Assembly: GCA_002352205.1 (NCBI GenBank)
Contig: DEHZ01000017.1
Coordinates: 1-64,000, forward strand
Direction: 5' to 3'
Source of the DNA: Flavobacterium sp. UBA2787
GTDB taxonomy: Bacteria > Bacteroidota > Bacteroidia > Flavobacteriales > Flavobacteriaceae
DNA length: 64,000 nucleotides
The notes below the pieces were generated by a model, which saw nothing but the letters and a program-made list of their open reading frames with translations, was not told the origin of the DNA and ran no database searches. Positions 30,324-39,220 of the stretch are shown piece by piece. The first letter of the stretch is position 1; each line of letters starts with the position of its first letter. The position numbers were made by a program, and so were the translations under genes.

Positions 30324-31181
30324 ATGGTAAACCAAGTAAGACGAAAACCGGTAACAAGGCGAAAACCGAACAAGAAAAAGACTTTTTTCTCTGGAAAAGT
30401 TATAGGTTTTACCATTACATTTTTAATTTTATTATTTATAGGAATAACTTCTTATCATTATCGTGATGCGTTAGCCTATTATTTTAGTTTTAGATCAAAG
30501 CATCAAACCGAAAATAATAATGCGACGAAAGTGGAAGAAGCCCGAATTTTTCAGGTTTTAAAGAGACATGAAAAGAAAGTTTTTGGTTTTGATGTTTCCG
30601 AATACCAAGGAAAAATAGCTTGGGAAGAAATTAAAACTATTGAAGATACATTTCAATTGAAGTTTGTTTTTATCAGAGCTACCGCCGGAAAAGACAAAGT
30701 TGATAGCCGATTTAAACAAAATTGGAAGAATGCAAAAGAAAATGGTTTTGTTCGTGGAGCTTATCATTATTATCGTCCAAACGAGAATTCGATTCAACAA
30801 GCTAACAATTTCATCAAAACAGTAAAACTTCAAAAAGGAGATTTTCCTCCGGTTTTAGATATTGAAAATTTACCAAAAACGCAATCAATAGATAGTTTAA
30901 AAGTAGGGTTAAGGCGATGGTTAACAAAAGTGGAAAATCATTACAACGTAAAACCTATCATTTATTCAGGAGAAAGCTATTATAAAGATTTTTTAGCTGA
31001 TGAATTCGAAGGCTACACTTTTTGGATAGCCAATTATAATTTTTTTGTAGAAGATATTAAAGATCATTGGGCAATTTGGCAATTTACAGAAAAAGGTACA
31101 GTTACAGGAATTCAAGGTCCTGTTGATGTTAATATTTATAACGGAACCCCAAAAATGATGAATTATATGGTTTTACAGTAG
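30324..31181 (+). CDS. GH25 family lysozyme-like muramidase
   Basis: Glycoside hydrolase family 25 enzyme, expected to cut the N-acetylmuramyl-glucosamine bond in peptidoglycan. A basic N-terminus is followed by one transmembrane segment (FTITFLILLFIGITSYHY), so the enzyme is probably anchored and faces the periplasm. The catalytic barrel starts at FGFDVSEYQGKIAW near residue 90 and includes FVFIRATAG, GAYHYYRP, PPVLDIEN and FWIANY. The acidic pair in LDIEN and the Asp in FDVSEYQG are the family catalytic residues. Its stop lies 3 bases from the convergent lptB stop. Confidence 0.9.
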   Translation: MVNQVRRKPVTRRKPNKKKTFFSGKVIGFTITFLILLFIGITSYHYRDALAYYFSFRSKHQTENNNATKVEEARIFQVLKRHEKKVFGFDVSEYQGKIAWEEIKTIEDTFQLKFVFIRATAGKDKVDSRFKQNWKNAKENGFVRGAYHYYRPNENSIQQANNFIKTVKLQKGDFPPVLDIENLPKTQSIDSLKVGLRRWLTKVENHYNVKPIIYSGESYYKDFLADEFEGYTFWIANYNFFVEDIKDHWAIWQFTEKGTVTGIQGPVDVNIYNGTPKMMNYMVLQ

Positions 31182-31184
31182 AAA

Positions 31185-31925
31185 TTAAAACTCTAATTTC
31201 TTTTTTCGTAATTCGAAATTTTGTCCTAAATACACTTTTCTAACCATTTCGTCGGCAGCCAAATCTTCAGGAATTCCGGCTTTTAGGATTCCACCTTCAA
31301 ACATTAAGTAGGTTTTGTCAGTAATGGCTAATGTTTCTTGCACATTGTGGTCGGTGATTAAAATTCCGATGTTTTTATTTTTCAATTGAGCCACGATGCG
31401 TTGAATGTCTTCTACTGCAACCGGGTCAACTCCGGCAAAAGGCTCATCTAATAGAATAAATTTCGGGTCAGTTGCCAATGCACGAGCAATTTCAGTACGA
31501 CGACGTTCACCACCCGAAAGTAAGTCACCACGATTGGTTCGAATATGTTCCAAACTAAATTCAGCAATCAAACTTTCCATTTTAGCTTCTTGTTCTGCTT
31601 TAGAAAGTTTAGTTAGTTGTAAAACACTTAGAATATTATCTTCAATACTCAGTTTTCTAAAAACCGAAGCTTCTTGTGCCAAGTAGCCAATGCCATTTTG
31701 AGCTCGTTTATACATCGGAAAATCGGTAATTTCCATACTATCCAAGAATATTTTTCCACTGTTAGGTTTTACCAATCCTACAATCATATAAAAGGAAGTG
31801 GTTTTTCCGGCTCCATTCGGACCCAATAAACCCACAATTTCTCCTTGGTTTACTTCCACAGAAACGCCTTTTACAACACTTCTGCCTTTGTAGGTTTTAA
31901 CGATATTTTCGGCTCTTAATTTCAT
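31185..31925 (-). CDS. lptB: LPS export ABC transporter ATPase
   Basis: ATPase of the LptBFG complex that extracts lipopolysaccharide from the inner membrane. Walker A is GPNGAGKTT (about residue 35), the signature LSGGERRRTEIARAL, Walker B FILLDEPFAGVDP, and the H-loop LITDHNVQE. The order and the 246-residue length match LptB closely. The permease partners are not in the window. It is the last gene of the leftward kdsD-tatC-CMD run but has a 103-base leader with its own promoter and an octamer repeat. Confidence 0.93.
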   Translation of the reverse strand: MKLRAENIVKTYKGRSVVKGVSVEVNQGEIVGLLGPNGAGKTTSFYMIVGLVKPNSGKIFLDSMEITDFPMYKRAQNGIGYLAQEASVFRKLSIEDNILSVLQLTKLSKAEQEAKMESLIAEFSLEHIRTNRGDLLSGGERRRTEIARALATDPKFILLDEPFAGVDPVAVEDIQRIVAQLKNKNIGILITDHNVQETLAITDKTYLMFEGGILKAGIPEDLAADEMVRKVYLGQNFELRKKKLEF

Positions 31926-31930
31926 TTTTA

Positions 31931-31966
31931 GATGCTGAGTAGCTAAGTTATTGGGGTTCTGAGTTT
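31931..31966. repeat. Octamer-periodic CT(A/G)AG repeat, copy 2
   Basis: CTGAG at 31935, CTAAG at 31943, a decayed unit at 31951 and CTGAG at 31959: the same 8-base period, phase and length as copy 1 at 131-166. Here it lies between the candidate promoter and start codon of lptB, so it would be in the 5' leader. Confidence 0.6.
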
Positions 31967-31985
31967 ATAATTGAATGCAAATAAA

Positions 31986-32019
31986 CAAATTTAGCCCATT
32001 TAAACTTTAATATTAACAA
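31986..32019 (-). promoter_or_regulatory. Candidate promoter of lptB
   Basis: Minus-strand TAAATTTG (complement of CAAATTTA, 31986-31993) matches the -7 consensus; a TTG (complement of CAA at 32017-32019) lies 23 bases upstream. Confidence 0.5.
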
Positions 32020-32028
32020 TAGATTATC

Positions 32029-32376
32029 TTATTTCTGATTTTCAAGTGCTTCCCAAAATTCATACGCTCTTCGCAAATGCGGAATCACAATAGTACCACC
32101 AACCAAAGTAGCAATTCCCATAGCTTCCATCATTTCTTCTTTAGTAATGCCATGTTTGTAGCTTGTTTCTAAATGATATTTGATGCAATCATCACATCGC
32201 AAAACAGCTGAAGCAACTAAGCCTAATAGCTCTTTTGTTTTTACATCCAAAGCACCTTCAGCATAGGCATTGGTGTCTAAATTGAAAATTCGTTTGATGA
32301 CTAAATTATTGTCTGCCAACAGTTTTTCATTCATTTTAGAACGATAATCATTAAATTCCTGAACTAAATCTGACAT
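32029..32376 (-). CDS. Carboxymuconolactone decarboxylase (AhpD-like) family protein
   Basis: Small helical protein of 115 residues. The CxxC motif in RCDDCIKYHL with a following His is the AhpD-type redox site, and GITKEEMMEAMGIATLVGG is the typical second half of the fold. AhpD-like proteins act in peroxide defence as thiol reductants; without that context the family name is safer than a substrate. The gene sits 6 bases downstream of tatC and probably belongs to the same transcript. Confidence 0.86.
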   Translation of the reverse strand: MSDLVQEFNDYRSKMNEKLLADNNLVIKRIFNLDTNAYAEGALDVKTKELLGLVASAVLRCDDCIKYHLETSYKHGITKEEMMEAMGIATLVGGTIVIPHLRRAYEFWEALENQK

Positions 32377-32382
32377 TTTTTT

Positions 32383-33207
32383 CTATTTTAAAGTGGATTG
32401 TTTTAATTCTTTCTTTACAACAAGGGCACTAATCAAAATGCTAATCTCATATAAAACCATTATAGGAATAGCAACGATTACTTGACTAATAACATCCGGA
32501 GGGGTAATAATAGCAGATAAAATCAATACAATAATCAATGCATATTTTCTGTATTTTCTCAAAAAAGAAGGTGTCACGAGTCCTAGTTTGGTTAGGAAAT
32601 AAATTAAAATTGGCAATTCAAACAATAATCCACAGGCAATAGACGAGGTTTTTATCATGCTTGTGTAGGATTCCAAATTAAATTCGTTCACAATTTCAGC
32701 ACTGGCACTGAATGATCCAAAAAAGTAAACAGATAAAGGTGTGATAATATAATAGCCAAACAAAACTCCAAGAAAAAATAACAAAGACGAAACTACAATA
32801 AAAGCTTTGGCATATTTTTTCTCTTTTTCATACAAAGCGGGACTGATAAATTTCCAAATTTCCCATAGTAAAAAAGGAAAACCAGCAATAAATCCAACTG
32901 TAATGCACGTCCAAATTAAAAATGAAACTTGTCCGCCCATGTTAGTATTTTGTATAATGAAAGGCATTTTTACATTGCAAATGTCTGCATTTTCAAAACC
33001 AAAAAATTGTGTGACTTTACAAAAAAAGCGATAAGTAATAAAGTTAGGATCTTTTGGGCCGAAGAGAATTTTTTCAAATATAAAATCACTTACAAAGAAA
33101 GCAGCAGTTCCTAAAATCAAAATAGCAACTGTGCTTCGAACAAGCAACCATCTCAACTCTTCCAGATGGTCTAAAAAAGACATTTCTTTCGGATTACTAG
33201 TTGCCAT
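32383..33207 (-). CDS. tatC: Twin-arginine translocase subunit TatC
   Basis: Core membrane subunit of the Tat export pathway for folded proteins. The N-terminal MSFLDHLEELRWLLVRS is the conserved TatC cytoplasmic motif, with its glutamates at about residues 16-17, and six hydrophobic segments follow. FPFLLWEIWKFISPALYEKEKK is the usual first loop region and FLTKLGLVTPSFLRKYRKYA the later one. The start codon overlaps the kdsD stop by one base (TAATG), showing translational coupling. TatA/B are not in the window. Confidence 0.93.
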   Translation of the reverse strand: MATSNPKEMSFLDHLEELRWLLVRSTVAILILGTAAFFVSDFIFEKILFGPKDPNFITYRFFCKVTQFFGFENADICNVKMPFIIQNTNMGGQVSFLIWTCITVGFIAGFPFLLWEIWKFISPALYEKEKKYAKAFIVVSSLLFFLGVLFGYYIITPLSVYFFGSFSASAEIVNEFNLESYTSMIKTSSIACGLLFELPILIYFLTKLGLVTPSFLRKYRKYALIIVLILSAIITPPDVISQVIVAIPIMVLYEISILISALVVKKELKQSTLK

Positions 33208-34172
33208 TATACAATACCTTCTTTTAAAATGTCATGCAAATGAATTACACCTTTATAGGAATTGTCTTCAGCTACAATTAATTGTGTAATCGAAAAATCT
33301 TCCATGATATTCAGTGCTTCAACCACCATGTCGTTAGGTTGAATCATTTTTGGATTTTTAGTCATAATATCTCGAGCGGTAATTCCGGTGATGGTTTCGG
33401 TTTTGCTCAACATTCTTCTAATATCGCCATCAGTAATTATTCCGATAATTTTATCATTTTCAACTACGGCAGTTACACCAAGTCTCTTTTCAGAAATTTC
33501 AAAAATAACTGTCTGAACATTAGACTCCGGTGAAACAGTAGGTTTTTTAGATTCATCAAGCATATCTTTCACACGAAGTAAAAGTTTCTTACCTAAAGCT
33601 CCTCCGGGATGATATTTTGCAAAATCTTCGCCTTTGAAATTTCTCATTTCCATCAAACAAACAGCTAAACAATCACCCATTACCAATTGTGCAGTGGTGC
33701 TGTTGGTTGGAGCCAGATTGTTCGGACAGGCTTCTTTTTCTACCGTAGTGTCTAAAACAAATTGCGAATTTTTGGCTAAGAAAGAAGTCAAATTTCCGGT
33801 CATCGCAATTAAAGTATTACCAAATCGGTTCAAAATCGGAACCAAAATTTTAATTTCAGGACTATTTCCACTTTTAGAAATACAAATCACAATATCATCC
33901 GGTTGAACCATTCCCAAATCTCCATGCACAGCTTCTGAAGCATGTAAAAACATTGATGGAGTTCCGGTTGAGTTTAAAGTGGCTACAATTTTTTGGGCTA
34001 TAATGGCACTTTTTCCAATTCCGGTAACAATAAGACGACCTTTTGATTCATAAATTAACTGAACACTTTCTACAAAATCATTTGTAAGTAAATCAGCTAG
34101 TTTTGAAATGGCTTGACTTTCAGTTAAAATGGTTTCTTTGGCAGTTGCTAAAATTTTTTCTTTTGTAATCAA
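33207..34172 (-). CDS. kdsD: D-arabinose-5-phosphate isomerase (KpsF/GutQ/KdsD)
   Basis: Converts ribulose-5-phosphate to arabinose-5-phosphate, the first committed precursor of Kdo for lipopolysaccharide. The SIS domain covers about residues 35-180, with GRLIVTGIGKSAIIAQKIVA, FLHASEAVHGDLG and ISKSGNSPEI. Two CBS domains fill roughly residues 200-321 (DGDIRRML; FSITQLIV). The length of 321 is normal. It heads a leftward operon with tatC, CMD and perhaps lptB, and is divergent from recQ. Confidence 0.9.
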   Translation of the reverse strand: MITKEKILATAKETILTESQAISKLADLLTNDFVESVQLIYESKGRLIVTGIGKSAIIAQKIVATLNSTGTPSMFLHASEAVHGDLGMVQPDDIVICISKSGNSPEIKILVPILNRFGNTLIAMTGNLTSFLAKNSQFVLDTTVEKEACPNNLAPTNSTTAQLVMGDCLAVCLMEMRNFKGEDFAKYHPGGALGKKLLLRVKDMLDESKKPTVSPESNVQTVIFEISEKRLGVTAVVENDKIIGIITDGDIRRMLSKTETITGITARDIMTKNPKMIQPNDMVVEALNIMEDFSITQLIVAEDNSYKGVIHLHDILKEGIV

Positions 34173-34191
34173 AACGGATTGTATATAAAAT

Positions 34192-34221
34192 TTGTATGAA
34201 TAAAAGAAAGTTGTATCTTTA
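34192..34221 (+). promoter_or_regulatory. recQ promoter
   Basis: TTG at 34192-34194, 19 bases, then TATCTTTA at 34214-34221 (last base differs from TAnnTTTG). The spacing is the Bacteroidota optimum. It overlaps the first codons of a longer possible recQ frame starting at 34196, and so supports the ATG at 34259 as the true start. Confidence 0.6.
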
Positions 34222-34258
34222 TGGATGCAAATTTAAAATAAAATACCCATACATAAGA

Positions 34259-36454
34259 ATGAATCCCAACGAAATTGACATTCATAAGGAATTAAAAAAG
34301 TATTTTGGTTTTGATCAGTTCAAAGGTCTTCAAGAACAAGTTATCAAAAGTATCCTGAATAAAATAAATACTTTCGTGATTATGCCTACTGGTGGAGGTA
34401 AGTCATTGTGCTATCAACTACCGGCATTATTTCAAAACGGAACGGCAATTGTCGTCTCCCCTTTAATCGCTTTAATGAAAAATCAGGTGGATGCCATCCG
34501 AAGTGTTTCTTCCGAAGATGGAATTGCCCATGTTTTGAATTCATCATTAACTAAAACAGAAATTAATCAAGTAAAAAAAGATATAGTTTCCGGCATAACA
34601 AAGTTGTTGTATGTTGCACCCGAATCATTAGCAAAAGAAGAATATGTTGAGTTTTTAAAATCAGTTCCCATTTCATTTGTAGCTATTGATGAAGCTCACT
34701 GTATTTCAGAATGGGGCCATGATTTTCGTCCGGAATATAGAAATCTTAAAAATATAATTAAACATTTAGGCAATGTACCTGTTATTGGATTAACAGCTAC
34801 GGCCACACCAAAAGTGCAGGAAGATATTCTCAAAAATTTGGATATGTCCGATGCCAAAACATTTAAAGCATCGTTTAATCGTCCGAATTTATTTTATGAA
34901 GTACGTCCAAAAACCAAAAATGTTGAGTCAGATATCATTAAATTTATAAAACATAATAAAGGTAAGTCTGGAATCATCTATTGTCTTAGTCGTAAAAAGG
35001 TAGAAGAAATTGCTCAGGTTTTACAAGTAAACGGAATTAGTGCCGTGCCCTATCATGCCGGTTTAGATGCTAAAACCCGTGCTAAGCATCAAGATATGTT
35101 TTTGATGGAAGATGTTGAAGTGGTTGTAGCCACCATCGCTTTCGGAATGGGAATTGACAAACCGGATGTGCGTTTTGTTATTCACCATGATATTCCAAAA
35201 TCGCTCGAAAGTTATTACCAAGAAACCGGACGTGCCGGACGAGATGGAGGAGAAGGACATTGTATGGCCTATTACTCCTATAAAGATGTAGAAAAACTTG
35301 AAAAATTCATGTCTGGAAAACCTGTTGCTGAACAAGAAATTGGTTTTGCATTGCTTCAGGAAGTCGTGGCTTATGCCGAAACTTCTATGTCACGTAGAAA
35401 ATTTTTACTCCATTATTTTGGTGAAGAATTTGATAACGAAACCGGAGAAGGTGGCGATATGGATGATAATGTGCGAAATCCAAAACCAAAAGCAGAAGCA
35501 AAAGACAATGTGGTTAAAGTGCTTCAAGTGGTACGTGACACCAAACATTTATATAAATCAAAGGAAATTGTTTTTACCTTAATGGGAAAAATAAATGCAG
35601 TAATCAAAGCTCATCGAACAGATGCTCAAGACTTTTTTGGTTGCGGAAGTGATAAAGATGAACGTTATTGGATGGCTTTAATTCGTCAGGCTTTAGTGGC
35701 CGGATTGTTGAAAAAAGATATTGAAACGTACGGAATTTTGAAATTGTCTCCGGAAGGTGCTGCTTACATAAAAAATCCAACTTCGTTTATGATGACAGAA
35801 GATCATGAGTACAGCGAAGAAGAAGATGAAGCCATTGTAACTGCTGCAAAATCAACAGGAACAGCCGATGAAGCATTGATGGCTATGTTGAAAGATTTGC
35901 GTAAAAAAGAAGCCAAAAAGTTAGGCGTTCCTCCGTTTGTGGTGTTCCAAGATCCTTCGTTAGAAGATATGGCTCTAAAATATCCAATTTCGATTGAAGA
36001 GTTAAGCAATGTTCACGGTGTTGGTGAAGGAAAAGCAAAAAAATACGGTAAGCCATTTGTCGATTTGATCGCTCGGTATGTTGAAGAAAACGACATTATT
36101 CGTCCGGATGATTTGGTTGTAAAATCAACAGGTGCAAACTCTGCCAATAAATTATACATCATTCAAAATATTGACAGAAAATTGTCTTTAGAAGATATTG
36201 CTAAAGCGAAAGGTTTTACGATGGATAATTTGTTAAAAGAAATGGAACAAATTGTTTATTCCGGAACAAAATTGAACATCAAATATTGGATTGATGAAAT
36301 TTTAGATGAAGATCAACAAGAAGAAATCCATGACTATTTTATGGATTCTCAAACCGATAAAATTGAAGATGCTCTAAAAGAATTTGATGGCGATTACGAT
36401 ATTGAAGAACTGCGTTTGATGCGAATTAAATTTATTAGTGAAGTAGCGAATTAG
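34259..36454 (+). CDS. recQ: ATP-dependent DNA helicase RecQ
   Basis: 3'-5' superfamily 2 helicase for recombination and repair. Motifs: FKGLQEQVI (motif 0), MPTGGGKS (Walker A), VSPLIALMKNQ, AIDEAHCISEWGHDFRPEY (DEAH box and RecQ loop), LTATATP, ATIAFGMGIDKPDVR and GRAGRDG (motif VI). An RQC-like winged helix and an HRDC domain (SIEELSNVHGVGEGKAKKYG) follow. The zinc cysteines common in RecQ are not obvious, so the zinc-binding part may be reduced. ATG 34259 gives MNPNEIDIHKEL, the family-like start; the ATG at 34196 overlaps the promoter. Length 731 residues. Confidence 0.93.
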   Translation: MNPNEIDIHKELKKYFGFDQFKGLQEQVIKSILNKINTFVIMPTGGGKSLCYQLPALFQNGTAIVVSPLIALMKNQVDAIRSVSSEDGIAHVLNSSLTKTEINQVKKDIVSGITKLLYVAPESLAKEEYVEFLKSVPISFVAIDEAHCISEWGHDFRPEYRNLKNIIKHLGNVPVIGLTATATPKVQEDILKNLDMSDAKTFKASFNRPNLFYEVRPKTKNVESDIIKFIKHNKGKSGIIYCLSRKKVEEIAQVLQVNGISAVPYHAGLDAKTRAKHQDMFLMEDVEVVVATIAFGMGIDKPDVRFVIHHDIPKSLESYYQETGRAGRDGGEGHCMAYYSYKDVEKLEKFMSGKPVAEQEIGFALLQEVVAYAETSMSRRKFLLHYFGEEFDNETGEGGDMDDNVRNPKPKAEAKDNVVKVLQVVRDTKHLYKSKEIVFTLMGKINAVIKAHRTDAQDFFGCGSDKDERYWMALIRQALVAGLLKKDIETYGILKLSPEGAAYIKNPTSFMMTEDHEYSEEEDEAIVTAAKSTGTADEALMAMLKDLRKKEAKKLGVPPFVVFQDPSLEDMALKYPISIEELSNVHGVGEGKAKKYGKPFVDLIARYVEENDIIRPDDLVVKSTGANSANKLYIIQNIDRKLSLEDIAKAKGFTMDNLLKEMEQIVYSGTKLNIKYWIDEILDEDQQEEIHDYFMDSQTDKIEDALKEFDGDYDIEELRLMRIKFISEVAN

Positions 36455-36501
36455 ACATGTGTCTAAACATAAGTCAATTTATTATTACAATTTTTTTTCA
36501 A

Positions 36502-37839
36502 ATGAAAAAAAGTCTGTTTGCCTTGATAGTAATTTTTTTTGCCATTTTTACTACTCATGCACAACAAAGTCAAGATACTATTGCAATAGAAAATGTCAAT
36601 GTTATTCCAATGACATCAGAAGTTGTTTTTTCTAATCAAAGGGTTTTAATTGCTGGAGGTAAAATTTTTAAAATTGAACCAATTTCTACTCCGATAAAAA
36701 ATAAAGTTAACTTAACTATTGACGGTACAGGTAAATATTTAATACCCGGTTTATCCGAAATGCACTATCATTTTAGAAGTAATGATATCCAAAGCGATTT
36801 TAAACTTTTAATTGCAAACGGAATTACCACTGTTAGAAACATGGCAGAATTCGAAAATCAAAACCATGTAAGTATAAGAGAAAAAGTGAAGTCAGGTGAT
36901 TTGAGGGGGCCAAATTATTTTACAGCGGGTCCATATCTTAAAGTTGATCAACTAAAAACAGCAAATGAAGTGGTTGAAGTTGTCAAGCAACACAAAGAAA
37001 AAGGATATGACTTTTTAAAAATAGCAGATAATTTGCCTCAATCAATTTATTTGAAATTATTGGAGGAATGTGAGATTAACAAAATTCCGATTATTGGTCA
37101 TGCTCAGAGGAGTTTGCCATTGGAATTCTCTTTACGAATGAAATCCATCGAACACATAGAAGAGTTCTTATATTTATCGGATGGCGAGAACGATTCTTTT
37201 TTTAAACAAAATGAATCAAACCTTCATTTACTTGCAAAACAACTTCACGAAAGTGGTATTTCAATTGGAACAACTTTAGTGGTGTTTGATTTTATAAATA
37301 ATTGTATGAGTGATGAAAAATTCGCAGCTTTTCAAAAGGATGAACATGTAAAATACCTTGCCAAAAGTCAAAGAGAAGACTTTCTTACCGAGAAAAATGA
37401 TTATCGAAAATTAAAAAATCGAACATTTTCAGGTTTTAAGGCACCAATTTTATTCAATGATTATTTTTTATGGATGCAAAAATTTTCTAAAATACTTTCA
37501 GACAATAATGTAAATCTATTAACAGGGAGTGATACATATGGAATGGTAATTGTTGGCTTTTCTTTACACAAAGAATTCAAGCTATTACAAGAAGCAGGGG
37601 TTAGTCCTTACAAAATTTTATTAGCCAGTACTGTAAACCCTGCACGGTATTTAAATCAATATGCATCAGAAGGAACTATCGCAGAAGGAAAAAATGCCAA
37701 TATGGTTTTACTAAATAAAAATCCTTTAGAAAATATCGAAAATACAAAACACATTGAGGGTGTGTTTTTAAGAGGTGAATGGCTGGATTGGAAGAAGTTA
37801 AATCAAATGTTAGTAGAAGTTGAAGATGCTTTCAAATAA
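36502..37839 (+). CDS. Secreted amidohydrolase family protein
   Basis: Metal-dependent hydrolase of the imidazolonepropionase-like group. MKKSLFALIVIFFAIFTTHA from ATG 36502 is a standard signal peptide, while starting at 36457 would put 15 residues ahead of it, so 36502 is chosen. Metal ligands can be placed: HYH in GLSEMHYHF, Lys in DFLKIAD, His in IIGHAQR, His in SIEHIEEF, and Asp in LLTGSDTYG. VNPARYLNQYASEGTIAEGK near the end is the returning beta-sandwich. Likely periplasmic or outer-membrane-side; substrate unknown (dipeptide or cyclic amide). Confidence 0.86.
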   Translation: MKKSLFALIVIFFAIFTTHAQQSQDTIAIENVNVIPMTSEVVFSNQRVLIAGGKIFKIEPISTPIKNKVNLTIDGTGKYLIPGLSEMHYHFRSNDIQSDFKLLIANGITTVRNMAEFENQNHVSIREKVKSGDLRGPNYFTAGPYLKVDQLKTANEVVEVVKQHKEKGYDFLKIADNLPQSIYLKLLEECEINKIPIIGHAQRSLPLEFSLRMKSIEHIEEFLYLSDGENDSFFKQNESNLHLLAKQLHESGISIGTTLVVFDFINNCMSDEKFAAFQKDEHVKYLAKSQREDFLTEKNDYRKLKNRTFSGFKAPILFNDYFLWMQKFSKILSDNNVNLLTGSDTYGMVIVGFSLHKEFKLLQEAGVSPYKILLASTVNPARYLNQYASEGTIAEGKNANMVLLNKNPLENIENTKHIEGVFLRGEWLDWKKLNQMLVEVEDAFK

Positions 37840-37865
37840 CAGGAAGGTGAGTAGTATTTATATAT

Positions 37866-38105
37866 CTACTCCTCAAAAATCTCTCCTCGATGAGGTTTCA
37901 AAGCATCCCGAACTGCAATCATGTTTTCATCGGTCACAACCATAAAAGCAATGGCTTGCATTTCATTATAGATTTCAAATCCGGTAATATTTAATTGCAA
38001 TTTTTCGGCTTCAATGAATTCTTTTAAATGAATTTCATGATGTTCCGCCGTTTTTGCCGAAGCCGGACCTCTAAAGTCCCAAATTAATTTTATCTTTCTA
38101 GACAT
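37866..38105 (-). CDS. Small conserved protein of unknown function
   Basis: A soluble 79-residue protein without signal or membrane segment. It opens with KIKLIWDFRGPASAKTAEHH and ends with VRDALKPHRGEIFEE. The spread of His and Glu residues and the alpha-beta pattern look like a small ferredoxin-like fold, but no family could be named. It is convergent with the amidohydrolase gene (26-base gap holding a short hairpin, GAGTAG / CTACTC) and divergent from the DUF2891 gene. Confidence 0.6.
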   Translation of the reverse strand: MSRKIKLIWDFRGPASAKTAEHHEIHLKEFIEAEKLQLNITGFEIYNEMQAIAFMVVTDENMIAVRDALKPHRGEIFEE

Positions 38106-38133
38106 TTTTTTATTGCAAAAATAAATTCATTTT

Positions 38134-39186
38134 ATGAAAAACTACTTCTTTGGTTTACTTTTATTTTCTTTTGGGATGAATGCTCAAAAGCTTTCATTGG
38201 AACAAGCCAATCATTTGGCCTCATTACCCATCAAATGTTTACAACAGGAATATCCCAATAAATTAAATCAGCTCTTGTTGGATTCAACTGAAATTCTTTC
38301 GCCTAAACAATTACATCCGGCTTTTTACGGTTGTTTCGATTGGCATTCGTCTGTGCATGGTCATTGGAGTTTAGTCTATTTGTTGAATAATTTCCCTGAT
38401 TTAAATAATAAAGTGGAAGTAATTCAAAAATTACAAACCAATCTTTCCAAAGAAAATATTCAAGTTGAAATTAATTATTTTTCAAAGAATCACGAAAAAT
38501 CATTTGAAAGAACCTATGGCTGGAATTGGTTGCTAAAGTTGCAATTAGAATTAGAAATCAGTAATGAACCTTTTGCTAAAGAACTAGCTCAAAATTTAAA
38601 GCCGTTATCCGATTTAATTATTACTCGCTATGCTGAATTTTTACCAAAACTTTTGTACCCAGTTCGAGCCGGAACACACAATAACACAGCATTCGGACTA
38701 ACATTTGCGTGGGATTATGCGGTTTATTCAAACAATAAAGATTTTCAAAATTTAATAACTGAAAACGCAAAACGATTATTTTTATCCGATGAAAATTGTC
38801 CGATTAATTGGGAACCCAGTGGCACTGATTTCCTTTCGCCTTGCATGGAAGAAATCGGAATTATGAGTAGAATTTTACCGGAAAAAGAGTTTTTATCTTG
38901 GTTAAAAAAGTTCAATAAATCAATTTTTAAAAAAGATTTTAATTGGGAAGTTGCCCGGGTTTCCGACAGAACAGATGGTCATTTAGTTCATTTAGATGGA
39001 TTAAATTTCAGTCGTGCTTGGAATTTTTATCATTTGATAAAGTTATATCCAAAACAATTCAATCATCTAGAACCATTAGCAGAAAAACATCTCACTTTTT
39101 CACTTCCGTCTGTTGTTGATGGGAATTATGAAGGCGAGCATTGGTTAGCTTCGTTTGCATTGAGAGCATTTGAGGAAATAAAATAG
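38134..39186 (+). CDS. DUF2891 family protein, secreted
   Basis: A short signal-like start (MKNYFFGLLLFSFGMNAQ) is followed by the DUF2891 core: HPAFYGCFDWHSSVHGHW, YGWNWLLKLQLEL, PVRAGTHNNTAFGLTFAWDY and EPSGTDFLSPCMEE. The many Trp/His/Asp residues and the alpha-helical pattern resemble alpha/alpha-toroid glycan-active enzymes, but no activity is established for the family, so catalysis is only an inference. The length of 350 residues is normal for DUF2891. Confidence 0.85.
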   Translation: MKNYFFGLLLFSFGMNAQKLSLEQANHLASLPIKCLQQEYPNKLNQLLLDSTEILSPKQLHPAFYGCFDWHSSVHGHWSLVYLLNNFPDLNNKVEVIQKLQTNLSKENIQVEINYFSKNHEKSFERTYGWNWLLKLQLELEISNEPFAKELAQNLKPLSDLIITRYAEFLPKLLYPVRAGTHNNTAFGLTFAWDYAVYSNNKDFQNLITENAKRLFLSDENCPINWEPSGTDFLSPCMEEIGIMSRILPEKEFLSWLKKFNKSIFKKDFNWEVARVSDRTDGHLVHLDGLNFSRAWNFYHLIKLYPKQFNHLEPLAEKHLTFSLPSVVDGNYEGEHWLASFALRAFEEIK

Positions 39187-39198
39187 ATTTCTTTTAAT

Positions 39199-39206
39199 TA
39201 CTTTTG
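39199..39206 (+). promoter_or_regulatory. -7 element TACTTTTG before the FAD dehydrogenase
   Basis: TACTTTTG matches TAnnTTTG; it lies 15 bases ahead of the ATG at 39221. No TTG box is seen at a normal spacing. Confidence 0.45.
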
Positions 39207-39220
39207 CAAAAAAGAATAGT

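Noticed and set aside
36457-36501. Upstream ATG of the amidohydrolase
   Set aside because: It would bury the signal peptide behind 15 residues; ATG 36502 gives a standard export signal.
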